Below are positions 37,566 through 46,081 of a stretch of DNA of 64,000 nucleotides, piece by piece; within the stretch, counting starts at the first letter, position 1; each line of letters begins with the position of its first letter. The stretch comes from Chryseobacterium wanjuense (GTDB lineage: Bacteria > Bacteroidota > Bacteroidia > Flavobacteriales > Weeksellaceae). A program made the translations under genes and the position numbers. Under the pieces are notes generated by a model. It made no database searches, had not been told where the DNA came from, and worked only from the letters and a program-made list of their open reading frames with translations. The stretch lies in assembly GCF_900111495.1 (NCBI RefSeq), contig NZ_FOIU01000002.1, positions 310,001 through 374,000 of the forward strand, given 5' to 3'.

Positions 37566-38480
37566 AGTTTTTGTATGTAAAAGAATAGAATCCGCGATTT
37601 GGGCCGTAAAAACTTTTCCGGATTCTTTGTACATATGATTTCCGTCGGTGTAAGTATATTTTTTAGCTTCTGGTGAAAAATCAAAAAATCCAATTCCCTG
37701 TTTTTCAGCAATCGCTTTTATCCTTTTACTGAAATCCGGGGAGTATTTTTTTTCTATTTCCAGAACTTTTTCCGAAGGAGGAATTCTTACGATATACACA
37801 CTTCCTTTAGTCTTTAAAAAATCAATAATATTTTCCAGTGACTTTAATCTGTATGTGGATATTTCCTGTTTTTTAGATGAAAGTATAGCTTCTTCCACTT
37901 TCTTTACCGTTCGCGCCGCCACTGTATCCGGATGTACATCTACCGTAACTTCCATCCATCCGTTTTTGTGCAAATAGGTGTTGGATTTGGCCACTTCTTC
38001 CCTGTCTTTATAGATATTAAACCAGCTTCTCGGGTAATTTCTCAGAAGATATTCATAATTGGGATTTATATCATAAAAATGCATACTTGCCAGAGGTGAT
38101 CTAGTTTCCGGCAGGTCCTTTTCTTCCTGTCCTTTATCAATGGATACACTCCACGGATCGACAGTTAAGATAAAAATTCCGTTTTGGGTATTGGGATTGA
38201 GTTTCTTTTTAATCGCTTCAAAATAAACCTTTCCATACGGAGAATCTGCAATATTAAAAGCAAAATTGGTAAACTTCCTGTCCTTAAACTTAGCATCCAG
38301 AATATCCGGAACTACCGCCTGAACACCACGCGAATCTCCCATGATCATATTGGATGGTTTCGGACCTGTAAAATGTCTGTAACTATCATCCGTATTGCCG
38401 TCTGCAAAAGTTCCTAAAAACAATAAAACAGCAACGACTCCAATAATGTAAAATGATATTTTAAATAAAAACTTTTTCAT
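37557..38480 (-). CDS. Membrane-anchored SGNH-like protein, MBOAT partner
   Basis: The 307-residue protein has an N-terminal signal anchor (residues 8-24) and a periplasmic domain with an SGNH-like pattern: GDSRG (Ser50) as the nucleophile block near the start and DGNHMY (Asp279, His282) near the end. Proteins of this type (AlgJ/AlgX- or DltD-like in arrangement) act with MBOAT proteins to transfer acyl groups to extracellular polymers. It lies 2 nt after the MBOAT gene, so the two form a pair. The family itself is not identified beyond these motifs. The end of the gene overlaps a plus-strand glycosyltransferase gene by 9 nt. Confidence 0.75.
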   Translation of the reverse strand: MKKFLFKISFYIIGVVAVLLFLGTFADGNTDDSYRHFTGPKPSNMIMGDSRGVQAVVPDILDAKFKDRKFTNFAFNIADSPYGKVYFEAIKKKLNPNTQNGIFILTVDPWSVSIDKGQEEKDLPETRSPLASMHFYDINPNYEYLLRNYPRSWFNIYKDREEVAKSNTYLHKNGWMEVTVDVHPDTVAARTVKKVEEAILSSKKQEISTYRLKSLENIIDFLKTKGSVYIVRIPPSEKVLEIEKKYSPDFSKRIKAIAEKQGIGFFDFSPEAKKYTYTDGNHMYKESGKVFTAQIADSILLHTKTLK

Positions 38481-38482
38481 AA

Positions 38483-39895
38483 TTAGAATTGTTCATAGAT
38501 GAAATTACCGTTACCAAACACTCCAAAATACATAATCATGAAGATAAGAAAAACATACAAAGCCCTTCTCATTATCGGATTGAATCTGCTGATTTCCAAG
38601 CCATGCTCCTGATCTTTATTCATCCAGTCAATTAAAACTAAAATAAAAATAAATCCTAAAATTTTTACTTTAATAAACTGTGGAATGGAGAAAAAAGAAA
38701 GGCTGAAAACCCTTCCGTACATTCCTACGGCATCTGTAAGTGTAGGAGCTGCAAATAAGATAAAAGCAAAGCAAACCATCACCATTGTAAGGAAAATATT
38801 CCCCATTTCCGGAATAGTAGGAAAAGATTTGGAAAATTTCTTCTTTTTATTCAGCTTATTGGTAAGGATCAACGGAATATAATACAAGCCGTGAAGCAGC
38901 CCAAACAAGACAAATGTATATCTTGGGCCATGCCAGATGCCGATAAGGACAAAATTTAAAACAATAGCCGCTATCAATCCTTTTTTTTCATAATCCCTGA
39001 ACTGGATGACCAAAGGCGTAAATACATAATCCGTAAGCCAGGAAGTCAGTGAAATATGCCATTTTCTCCAAAATTCAGCGATATTTTGGGCAAATAGAGG
39101 GAAGGCAAAATTTTTCGTTATTTTAAGACCTAAAAGCTTCGCAAGACCAATCGCCATATCGGAATATCCAGAAAAATCGGCATAAATTTCGAAAAGAAAT
39201 AAAATCGCACCGAAAGCAACCGTACTTCCGGAAAGATGCTCATAATTCTGAAAAATTCCCTGAGTAATTGGGGTAATACTATTCGCAATCACCAGTTTTT
39301 TAAAAGCTCCGTACAGAATTTGTCTTACCGCATCGGCGCCATTTTCAGAGGTAAAAACTCTTTCTTTTCTGAGTTGAGGAAGCAATAATCCGCCTCTGTC
39401 TATAGGACCGGAAGTCATGCTCGGGAAAAAAGCGATATAATTGAAAAATACCAAAGCATCAGGCTCCGGTTTTAATTTTCTATTTTTAATATCAAGGAAA
39501 TAGCTGATAATTCTAAAGGTATAAAAGCTGATTCCCAGGGGTAAAGCAATGCTTACAGTCAATGTATTTTTGATGCCGAACAGATCAGCAAAAGAATCTA
39601 TAAAGAAATTAAAATATTTAAAATAAAACAGCGTTCCTATGGCTAAAATAAGCCCTAAATTGAGATAAAGGCGTTTTTTATTTCCTTCATTTCCACCGAT
39701 TTTAATTCCTAAAAAGTAAGCCGCCGCCGAACTTCCGATCAGAAGAGCTAAAAATCTCCAGTCCCAGAAAGCGTAAAAAACATAACTCGCCAAAAGCAAA
39801 AGAATATTCTGTATTTTAACATTTTTCTGAAACAGCCAGTAAAGCCCGAAAACGGTTACAAAAAAGAGAATAAAAGCAATAGAGGTGAACTGCAT
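38483..39895 (-). CDS. MBOAT-family O-acyltransferase (AlgI/DltB-like)
   Basis: The 470-residue polytopic membrane protein has the MBOAT layout: an N-terminal LASYVFYAFWDWRFLALL, a central FPSMTSGPIDRGG (the conserved FP...GP loop) and AEFWRKWHISLTSWLTDYVF. Two histidines sit in the core, His322 in IGIWHGPRYTF and His335 in LLHGLYYIPL. Such proteins pass acyl groups through the inner membrane onto a glycan, using a carrier-bound donor. Here a dedicated acyl carrier protein is encoded three genes upstream, so the donor may be that acyl-ACP rather than acetyl-CoA. The SGNH-like partner follows directly. Confidence 0.9.
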   Translation of the reverse strand: MQFTSIAFILFFVTVFGLYWLFQKNVKIQNILLLLASYVFYAFWDWRFLALLIGSSAAAYFLGIKIGGNEGNKKRLYLNLGLILAIGTLFYFKYFNFFIDSFADLFGIKNTLTVSIALPLGISFYTFRIISYFLDIKNRKLKPEPDALVFFNYIAFFPSMTSGPIDRGGLLLPQLRKERVFTSENGADAVRQILYGAFKKLVIANSITPITQGIFQNYEHLSGSTVAFGAILFLFEIYADFSGYSDMAIGLAKLLGLKITKNFAFPLFAQNIAEFWRKWHISLTSWLTDYVFTPLVIQFRDYEKKGLIAAIVLNFVLIGIWHGPRYTFVLFGLLHGLYYIPLILTNKLNKKKKFSKSFPTIPEMGNIFLTMVMVCFAFILFAAPTLTDAVGMYGRVFSLSFFSIPQFIKVKILGFIFILVLIDWMNKDQEHGLEISRFNPIMRRALYVFLIFMIMYFGVFGNGNFIYEQF

Positions 39896-39917
39896 TATTT
39901 GTGTTTAAAATTCAAAA

Positions 39918-40631
39918 TTAATAATGTGAAGCATCCAAAAAGATATGGTTGCCGTTGAAGTGTTTTCCTCCGTTTAGGCAAAGATCAATGACGTTGGAAA
40001 TGTCTTTGCTTTCCAGGTTTTCTTTCAGTGGATAACCGGAAAGAATGGTTTCTTTCATCCGCTCGTCCATATCTTTGTGAAAATCTGTTGGGATAAATGA
40101 CGGAGAAATAGAATTGCAAGTAATCCCGAATTTTACGTTTTCAAGTGCCCAACTTTTGCTCATTTGCAACAAATAAGCCTTGTTTGAGTTGTAAACAGAT
40201 GTTCCCATGGCCGGAGACTGCATCGATGAAGTGAGAATATTGATGATTCTTCCTTCCTTCTTTTTGCGGAAAATTTTAATGCATTCCTGAGTAATTTGTA
40301 ATGTTGGAATGATATTATTTTTAAAATCATTTAAAATTTTCTCAGATTCCGTTTTGTGAAAATACGTATCAATGAAAGTTCCGTTATAGTAATTATTGAT
40401 AAGAATATCTGGTGAAAAAGCTTCAATTTCAGCAGAAAAGCCAGCCATCTCCGATTCTGATGTGAAATCTATCTGATAAGCTTTTGCATTAGGGAATTGA
40501 TTTTCAATTTCCTGTGCAGATTCTTTTGAATGGCAGTAGGTAAATAATACCTCATATCCTTTCTCAAGAAGAAATATATTAATCGCTTTTCCGATTCCGG
40601 ATGATCCCCCGGTTAAAATTACTTTATTCAC
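39918..40631 (-). CDS. Short-chain dehydrogenase/reductase (FabG-like)
   Basis: The 237-residue protein is a classical SDR with the NAD(P) motif TGGSSGIG (residues 7-14), NNYYNG in the NNAG position, catalytic Ser near 135 and Tyr147/Lys151 in YNSNK. It matches FabG-like reductases acting on carrier-bound ketoacyl groups more than sugar epimerases. It overlaps the hot-dog gene by 4 nt (ATGA) and lies between the acyl carrier protein and the MBOAT gene, so a reductive step on the acyl-ACP is the likely role. NNYYNG is a departure from the usual NNAG. Confidence 0.85.
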   Translation of the reverse strand: MNKVILTGGSSGIGKAINIFLLEKGYEVLFTYCHSKESAQEIENQFPNAKAYQIDFTSESEMAGFSAEIEAFSPDILINNYYNGTFIDTYFHKTESEKILNDFKNNIIPTLQITQECIKIFRKKKEGRIINILTSSMQSPAMGTSVYNSNKAYLLQMSKSWALENVKFGITCNSISPSFIPTDFHKDMDERMKETILSGYPLKENLESKDISNVIDLCLNGGKHFNGNHIFLDASHY

Positions 40632-41026
40632 GTTAATTCTTTTATTTGAATTTTGCCTGCAGCTACGGTTTTATTTTCTGCATTGATAAATTTAAACTTA
40701 AAAGTATTCACCTGTACCGCTTCCGACTGCTCGTCTACGACAGCTTCAAAATTTAAGACATCATCAAGATAAACAGGATTTTTAAAATTAATATGCTGAG
40801 AGAGAATCATCACATTTTCCGTCGGCAGAAGTTCCCCGATAAAAAAAGACAGGAATCCGTTCAGGATATTTCCGTGCATTACCTTCGATCTGAAGCCTTT
40901 GTTTTGGGCAAATTCTTCATTGGTATGGAGCGCATTTCTGTCATTAAAAACAGTAATGAACCCATTATAAATTTTATCATCAATTTGAAATTGATGCTGA
41001 AATTTCTGGTTAAGCTGAAGTACCAT
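40628..41026 (-). CDS. MaoC-like hot-dog dehydratase
   Basis: The 132-residue protein has the MaoC/R-hydratase signature: Asp29 and His34 in FNDRNALHTNEEFA and MHGNILNG downstream. This catalytic Asp-His pair adds or removes water at the 2,3 position of acyl thioesters. The length fits a single hot-dog domain. It directly follows the acyl carrier protein gene (adjacent coordinates) and overlaps the reductase gene. It may process the acyl group loaded on that carrier; a thioesterase function is a less likely alternative. Confidence 0.85.
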   Translation of the reverse strand: MVLQLNQKFQHQFQIDDKIYNGFITVFNDRNALHTNEEFAQNKGFRSKVMHGNILNGFLSFFIGELLPTENVMILSQHINFKNPVYLDDVLNFEAVVDEQSEAVQVNTFKFKFINAENKTVAAGKIQIKELT

Positions 41027-41263
41027 TTATTTTGTCAAAATACAGTCGATCATCTCTCCTACGTTGTTCCAGCTTTGGATTTCCGAAGAAGTAAAACGTA
41101 CTCCGAAAGCCTTTTCTACCGCCACAATCAACTGAATATGAGAAAGAGAATCCCATTCTTCAATATCTTCCGCTGTCGTTTCAAAATGCAACACAATTTC
41201 GTCGTTATCTAGCTCGTCGTGGAAGATTGTTGTAAGTTTCGATAAAATTTCATTCTTGTCCAT
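41027..41263 (-). CDS. Stand-alone acyl carrier protein
   Basis: The 78-residue acidic protein has the four-helix ACP pattern with the phosphopantetheine site Asp38-Ser39-Leu40 in WDSLSHIQL. It is not the housekeeping AcpP, which has a different sequence and normally sits with fatty-acid genes. Located between the FkbH-type gene and the MaoC gene, it is the probable carrier for the acyl group made by this block. It needs a phosphopantetheinyl transferase encoded elsewhere. Confidence 0.93.
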   Translation of the reverse strand: MDKNEILSKLTTIFHDELDNDEIVLHFETTAEDIEEWDSLSHIQLIVAVEKAFGVRFTSSEIQSWNNVGEMIDCILTK

Positions 41264-41287
41264 ATACTTGTCTGTTTATTTTATAAT

Positions 41288-43012
41288 TTATTTAGCTAAG
41301 ATAAAAACATCTTTCGGTTCATATTCCTCTACATTCAAAAGCCATTTATCTTCATGGGATCTGAATCCCAGTCTTTCGTAATGATCTTTCACCATCTGAT
41401 TTTTCGCTGTGGGAAGATATTCTCCCATCACGTATTTAAAGCCGTTCTTTTTAGCGGTATCAATAATAGTATTTAAAGTAAAATCTTCCATTCCTCTTTT
41501 CAGGACACGACAGCTCATGAGCCAGGTATCGATGAAAAGTGTTTCGGGATCCTTCTTTTCAAGCACGATTACACAGATCAGTCCGTTGTCACCATATTTG
41601 TCCTCCAGTGTGAACGAAATCGTGTGATGATCTTCAGAATTCATAAGATTTTCAACTTCCTGTTCAGTATATCTTACTGTTCTTAAATTAAACTGATTCG
41701 AACGCTGTGTAAGCTGAGAAACCCTCGGTTTTGAAAAATTATTAAAAGCCTGAACATCAGAAATCATATTCATACTTTTCAGGAAATCAGTGACATCCGT
41801 GAAGCTTTCAAGATCTGTTGCTCTCTGTGCTTCAACCTGATATTGTTTGGTTCTCTCGGCGTCGTTTTCGGAAAAACTTGCTGTTTCGAAAAGGTTTAAA
41901 CCGTATAGATATTCCAGATATTCTGCTGGATCTTCCGGCAATTCCGGAACGCAGATATCAGGAAGGTTTTCTCTTACCAGATTTCTTTCAAACGGATTAT
42001 CATCCAGGAAAACCATAGAATCAAATCCAATATTTAAAATATTTTGAATCTTTCTGATATTATCGGCTTTGTTATCCCAGTTGGCAACAAAAACGGCAAT
42101 ATCTTCCATTTTCAGAACCATATCCGGATGTTTTTCGAAAGGTTCTTTGGCTTTATCTTCATCATTTTTACTGCAAACTGCCAGAATCACTCCCCTTTTC
42201 TGTAGAGCTTTCACCCAATATTGGAATTCTGTGAAGGCTTTTCCGATTCCCAGACTTCCAATCTGGATTTTTCCCAGACCATCGTCACCGATAATTCCGC
42301 CCCAGGTTGTATTGTCGAGATCCAGGATAAGGCATTTTTTAAATTTACCTTCCAAAGACGAAATAATACTGAAAATATGATGTGCTACAATCGGTAATGC
42401 ATCCAATGAAAGCACCATCTCAGTGTTTACATAAATATTTGGGGTAAACATAAAGTCTCGTCCCCATTTATTCTGGATAGAAAGAAGGTCGGCAATAAAG
42501 AAATTATCTTTTTTTGTTGCAATGTCTGCAGAAAGCAAATAATTGAGTTTATTTTGCTGAAAAACAAAAGAGGATTCTACTTTATTCGAAAAATTTCCGA
42601 AAATCTGGTTATTGATGACCGGAAAATTGCAATAAATTACCCTGCTTTTAGTCCGGTTTTGAATCGTTGAGTAAAGTTCTTCAATATACTTTATTTTATT
42701 CTCCGCAAAATCCAGCTGAGCATCATATGATTTGTAATATTGAGTTAAAAGCTTATGAGAAGATTCGAAAATAATGGTATAATCTGCATTAAATTCATAC
42801 AATTCCGATGTCGGATCTAAAACCTGACGCGAAATCTGCCCAAAATCTGCCTCGAAGATTTCAAGATTAAAACCTTCTTGAATGGCAGTTCCTTTTAAAG
42901 CTATATTTAAAAATTGTGTGGCCGTATCACCCAGAAGGGCAACTTTTATGTTTTTAAGCTCTTTTGTGTTTCGGCGAATTTCTTTCTTAAGTTCTGAAAA
43001 AGTTTTGTACAT
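41288..43012 (-). CDS. FkbH-like HAD-IIIC enzyme (acyl/glyceryl loading onto ACP)
   Basis: The 574-residue protein has three parts: an N-terminal SGNH-like domain of about 220 residues (as in the BF1531 group), a HAD domain with the catalytic DLDNTTWGG (Asp231, Asp233) and SKNDEDKAKEPF, and a C-terminal GNAT-like domain with SCRVLKRGMEDF and HYERLGFR. FkbH relatives take 1,3-bisphosphoglycerate, remove phosphate and load a glyceryl group onto an ACP. The next gene encodes exactly such a carrier. Here the purpose is probably to build an unusual acyl ornament for the polysaccharide. It is preceded by a 211-nt gap holding a hairpin. Confidence 0.9.
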   Translation of the reverse strand: MYKTFSELKKEIRRNTKELKNIKVALLGDTATQFLNIALKGTAIQEGFNLEIFEADFGQISRQVLDPTSELYEFNADYTIIFESSHKLLTQYYKSYDAQLDFAENKIKYIEELYSTIQNRTKSRVIYCNFPVINNQIFGNFSNKVESSFVFQQNKLNYLLSADIATKKDNFFIADLLSIQNKWGRDFMFTPNIYVNTEMVLSLDALPIVAHHIFSIISSLEGKFKKCLILDLDNTTWGGIIGDDGLGKIQIGSLGIGKAFTEFQYWVKALQKRGVILAVCSKNDEDKAKEPFEKHPDMVLKMEDIAVFVANWDNKADNIRKIQNILNIGFDSMVFLDDNPFERNLVRENLPDICVPELPEDPAEYLEYLYGLNLFETASFSENDAERTKQYQVEAQRATDLESFTDVTDFLKSMNMISDVQAFNNFSKPRVSQLTQRSNQFNLRTVRYTEQEVENLMNSEDHHTISFTLEDKYGDNGLICVIVLEKKDPETLFIDTWLMSCRVLKRGMEDFTLNTIIDTAKKNGFKYVMGEYLPTAKNQMVKDHYERLGFRSHEDKWLLNVEEYEPKDVFILAK

Positions 43013-43086
43013 ACAGCTTTATTATTTTGTTAAAAATACAATTGTACTTTCGTTTTCAGATTCTACTATACATGTTGAAGAAGAAC

Positions 43087-43182
43087 TTTTGTGAAAATTT
43101 TTCGATTTTTTTTCACAAAAACATATAATAGAGACTTGGGAAACTATTTTCATTTTATTGTGTTTGTTTGTATCACAAAAAT
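43087..43182 (-). promoter_or_regulatory. Leader region of the FkbH-ACP operon: -7 box and hairpin
   Basis: TATTTTTG on the minus strand (43175-43182) matches the -7 consensus; a TTTG lies 24 nt further upstream, slightly too far. Downstream is a perfect 11-bp inverted repeat, TTTTGTGAAAA (43087-43097) with TTTTCACAAAA (43110-43120). No U tract follows on the minus strand, so it is not a standard terminator. The 13-mer TTTCACAAAAACA (43111-43123) recurs at 43227-43239, over the end of the methyltransferase gene. Confidence 0.35.
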
Positions 43183-43223
43183 AGAAATTTTATCTGATTT
43201 GAGAATCAAATGCTTCAGGCCTT

Positions 43224-43994
43224 TTATTTCACAAAAACACCGATATATTTCCCTTCATATTCTACCACCGTCGTATCGATATTATTTTTTTCGCAGAAAT
43301 CCTGATAGGCAGAGTTGTCACCAATGTCATCACTGATGAAAACACCTCCGGTTCTTAAATGCTTGTAAAGCTCCGTATACGCCCAGAATCTTCCATTATA
43401 ACTCTTGTCAGAATCATAGTGTACAACATCAAAAGATGCACTGTCTGCAAAAATTTTCGGTAAAGATTCTTTATCCGCAAAACGGAATAATTTCCAATGT
43501 GGTTTTAGATTTTCGGGAACTACGTATCCTACATACTGATCGCCGTCCTGCGCCAGGTAAGGCATATCCGAACTGTATAAAGTTCCGCCTCTTTTTTCCA
43601 GCGACAAAAGGGCCGCCAGAGAAGACCATCCGTAAGCAACACCCGTTTCTACAGCATTTTTTGCATTAGCGAATTCACAAGAATAATAAATTAATTCCAA
43701 CGCTCCTGCACCTCCCATTTTGATAGGGCATTCGTTTTGTCTTCTTTCCGCTTCTTTTAAAATTTCTGCAAAATTGTTTTTGAAAGGATCGATATCAATT
43801 CCGAAAAGTTTGGAAACAGCTTCCTTTTGGGAGATGGCTTTAGAAGCCGCCCAGGAATTCGTTTTTTCCTTTCCTTTAAAGGCATTTCCCCTGTTTACGG
43901 TGTTCTTGATGATTTTTCTTCCCAACTCAGGATAAAGGTCGGGTCTTTTCAGATAGGCAACAAATGTTTTGAGAACTCTTGATATTTCGCTCAC
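43224..43994 (-). CDS. SAM-dependent methyltransferase (class I, TylF/Methyltransf_24-like)
   Basis: With the GTG at 43994 the protein is 256 residues. It carries AVETGVAYGWSSLAALLSLE (SAM loop), YSSDMPYLAQDG, FDVVHYDSDKSYNGRFW and TGGVFISDDIGDN, the pattern of class I O-methyltransferases that carry Asp-rich metal sites. A longer frame to an ATG at 44108 would add an AT-coded hydrophobic stretch and overlap the divergent glycosyltransferase gene, so it is rejected. It opens the inverted block and may methylate the glycan or its acyl group. Confidence 0.82.
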   Translation of the reverse strand: MSEISRVLKTFVAYLKRPDLYPELGRKIIKNTVNRGNAFKGKEKTNSWAASKAISQKEAVSKLFGIDIDPFKNNFAEILKEAERRQNECPIKMGGAGALELIYYSCEFANAKNAVETGVAYGWSSLAALLSLEKRGGTLYSSDMPYLAQDGDQYVGYVVPENLKPHWKLFRFADKESLPKIFADSASFDVVHYDSDKSYNGRFWAYTELYKHLRTGGVFISDDIGDNSAYQDFCEKNNIDTTVVEYEGKYIGVFVK

Positions 43995-44012
43995 TGTGTT
44001 AAATTTAGGACA

Positions 44013-44058
44013 CAAAAATAAAGATTTTTCTTTTATTTTTAAGATATAATTATATTTG
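44013..44058. promoter_or_regulatory. Divergent -7 boxes between methyltransferase and glycosyltransferase
   Basis: The minus strand has TATTTTTG (44013-44020), 18 nt before the GTG of the methyltransferase. The plus strand has TATATTTG (44051-44058), 24 nt before the ATG of the glycosyltransferase. Both match TAnnTTTG; neither has a clear TTG at -33. Confidence 0.5.
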
Positions 44059-44082
44059 TAAAAAATTATTAACACAAACACG

Positions 44083-44922
44083 ATGAAATTTTCACTTTTA
44101 ATTGCCAATTATAATAATGGAAAGTTCTTTAAAGATTGCTACGATTCCATTCTTGCACAGGAATATAAAAATTGGGAAGTTGTCATTATTGACGACCGAT
44201 CAACCGATGATTCCGTAGAAGTGATCAAAAAAATTATCGGCAGCGATGAGCGGTTTAAACTGTATGAAAATGATGCCAACTACGGCGTAGGAGTTACAAA
44301 AGCCAAGCTAATTGAAGATGCTTCAGGAGATGTCTGCGGATATTTGGATCCGGATGATATCATTAAGCCCAATGCCCTGAAGAGTGCCGTGCAGGTTTTG
44401 GAAAAGAAAAAAGATGTGGTTCTTACCTATTCCAGGCTGGCAAAATGTGATCAGAATTTAAATATTATTAAAGAATTCCGTGCGGCTATGCAGGTTCCCA
44501 ACAGACAGAAAACTTTTTTTAATTTCCCCATACAGATCGCTCCTTTTGTGGCTTTCAGAAGGGATGCTTATTTAAATGGTCCGAAAATCAATCCCGAGCT
44601 TAAAATTGCTGAAGATCAGGATCTTTATTTTAAAATGTATGAAGTGGGAAAAGTACATTTTATCAACCAGACAGATTATCTGTACCGGGCGCATTCGGGA
44701 GGAATTTCTCAGAATGCCAACAAAGAAAAATCTTACAGCTACTATGCGCGCTCTATCTGGGAAGCCATGCAGCGAAGAAATTTAAAACAAATCAACGGCA
44801 AACCTGTTCCCGAAAGCTATACTGACCCTAAGGAAATTTTTGCCCTTTTAGAATATCAAAATAAAATACCATTTCGTATTAAGAAAAAATTTATTATTCT
44901 TTTACAAAAAATCTTCGGTTAA
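44083..44922 (+). CDS. Family 2 glycosyltransferase
   Basis: The 279-residue GT2 protein has FSLLIANYNNGKFFKDCY, VIIDDRSTDDSVEVI, NYGVGVTKAKLIEDASGD and the DxD motif in YLDPDDIIKPNAL. AEDQDLYFKMYEVGK is the acceptor-side motif. It restarts the plus-strand part of the locus after the inverted block and overlaps the next gene by 1 nt (TAATG). Substrate unknown. Confidence 0.9.
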   Translation: MKFSLLIANYNNGKFFKDCYDSILAQEYKNWEVVIIDDRSTDDSVEVIKKIIGSDERFKLYENDANYGVGVTKAKLIEDASGDVCGYLDPDDIIKPNALKSAVQVLEKKKDVVLTYSRLAKCDQNLNIIKEFRAAMQVPNRQKTFFNFPIQIAPFVAFRRDAYLNGPKINPELKIAEDQDLYFKMYEVGKVHFINQTDYLYRAHSGGISQNANKEKSYSYYARSIWEAMQRRNLKQINGKPVPESYTDPKEIFALLEYQNKIPFRIKKKFIILLQKIFG

Positions 44923-46079
44923 TGCCAGACAAAAAAAAAATAAAAGTGCTTTTCAGGCATCGCTCAATGGAAATGGGAGGTGTGGAAAAGGTGGTTTTAA
45001 GTATGCTTAATCATCTTAATAAAGATAAATTTGAACTGACAATCTGCTTAAATATCAACCAGGGAGAGCTTCGCAATGAGTTTCCGAAATATGTGAGAAA
45101 AGTTTACCTTACAGACGGGCGGGAAGATCTTTCGAAAAATTCCGTGATCCAGAAAATCCAGTTGGCCAAAAGAAATCTCAAGCTGAAAAGTGCTCTGAAA
45201 AATCCCAAAATTGCCGATAAACTTTTAAATGAAACCTATGATGTAGAGATCGCGCCAACTTATGCGGCATTTTCTGCTGTTTTGAATTCACTTAATAAAA
45301 ATTCAAAAAAAATAGGATGGTTTCATTCTGACATTACCTTACCAAAACTTCAACCTTTGGTGCCGGAAATTTTAAAGCAAATTCCTCAATTTGATTATTT
45401 TATTTTCGGTTCCCAACAGACGAAAGATATTTTAGTTGAAACCTATCCGGATCTTAAAATTCCGGAAAATCAGGTTATTTTAAATGCTATTCCGATTGAT
45501 GAATTAAAACAGAAAGCTCTGGCCTTCAAACCGGAACTACCGAATAAACCGGTCTTTGTTTCCGTTGCAAGACTTCACAGTCGTAAAGGGTTTCATAAAT
45601 TGATGGATGCCCACGCCAGATTATTGAAAGACGGCTTTGATCATCACATCATCGTTATCGGTGATGGTGAAGAAATGGAAAACCTTAAAAAACAAGCGGA
45701 AAATCTGGGAGTAACGGAGAGTTTCAAATTATTAGGCTCTTCGATGAATCCTTACCCGCATGTAAAAAATGCAGATTTTTTTATTCTTCCCTCCGAATCC
45801 GAAGGCTGGCCTCTGATCATTGCTGATACATTAATTCTTCAGAAACCGATTATATCAACGAATGTGGGAGGAATTCCTGAAATGATCGAACACGAAAAAA
45901 CAGGTTACCTCATCAATTACGAAACTGACGAAATGTACGAATCTATGAAGAGATTCCTTACCGAACCTGATTTAGTTTCTCAGATCAAAGAAAATTTAAA
46001 AAATATTGAAAAGCAGTTCGACAATCAGAAAATCTTTGATGCTGTCGAGGATATTATCATTAATCTGTCAAAAAAATAA
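44922..46079 (+). CDS. Family 4 glycosyltransferase
   Basis: The 385-residue GT-B protein has HRSMEMGGVEKVVLSML at its start, a donor half with VSVARLHSRKGFHKLMDA and the motif FILPSESEGWPLIIADTLILQ, whose E-x7-E-like pattern is typical of retaining GT4 enzymes. It is related to the GT4 gene two positions downstream (similar RxGGxEKV opening and domain order). It is soluble and probably acts at the membrane surface. Donor sugar unknown. Confidence 0.9.
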   Translation: MPDKKKIKVLFRHRSMEMGGVEKVVLSMLNHLNKDKFELTICLNINQGELRNEFPKYVRKVYLTDGREDLSKNSVIQKIQLAKRNLKLKSALKNPKIADKLLNETYDVEIAPTYAAFSAVLNSLNKNSKKIGWFHSDITLPKLQPLVPEILKQIPQFDYFIFGSQQTKDILVETYPDLKIPENQVILNAIPIDELKQKALAFKPELPNKPVFVSVARLHSRKGFHKLMDAHARLLKDGFDHHIIVIGDGEEMENLKKQAENLGVTESFKLLGSSMNPYPHVKNADFFILPSESEGWPLIIADTLILQKPIISTNVGGIPEMIEHEKTGYLINYETDEMYESMKRFLTEPDLVSQIKENLKNIEKQFDNQKIFDAVEDIIINLSKK

Positions 46080-46081
46080 AT

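Noticed and set aside
43995..44108. N-terminal extension of the methyltransferase to an ATG at 44108
   Set aside because: It reads through an AT-rich intergenic stretch holding two -7 boxes and overlaps the divergent glycosyltransferase gene.
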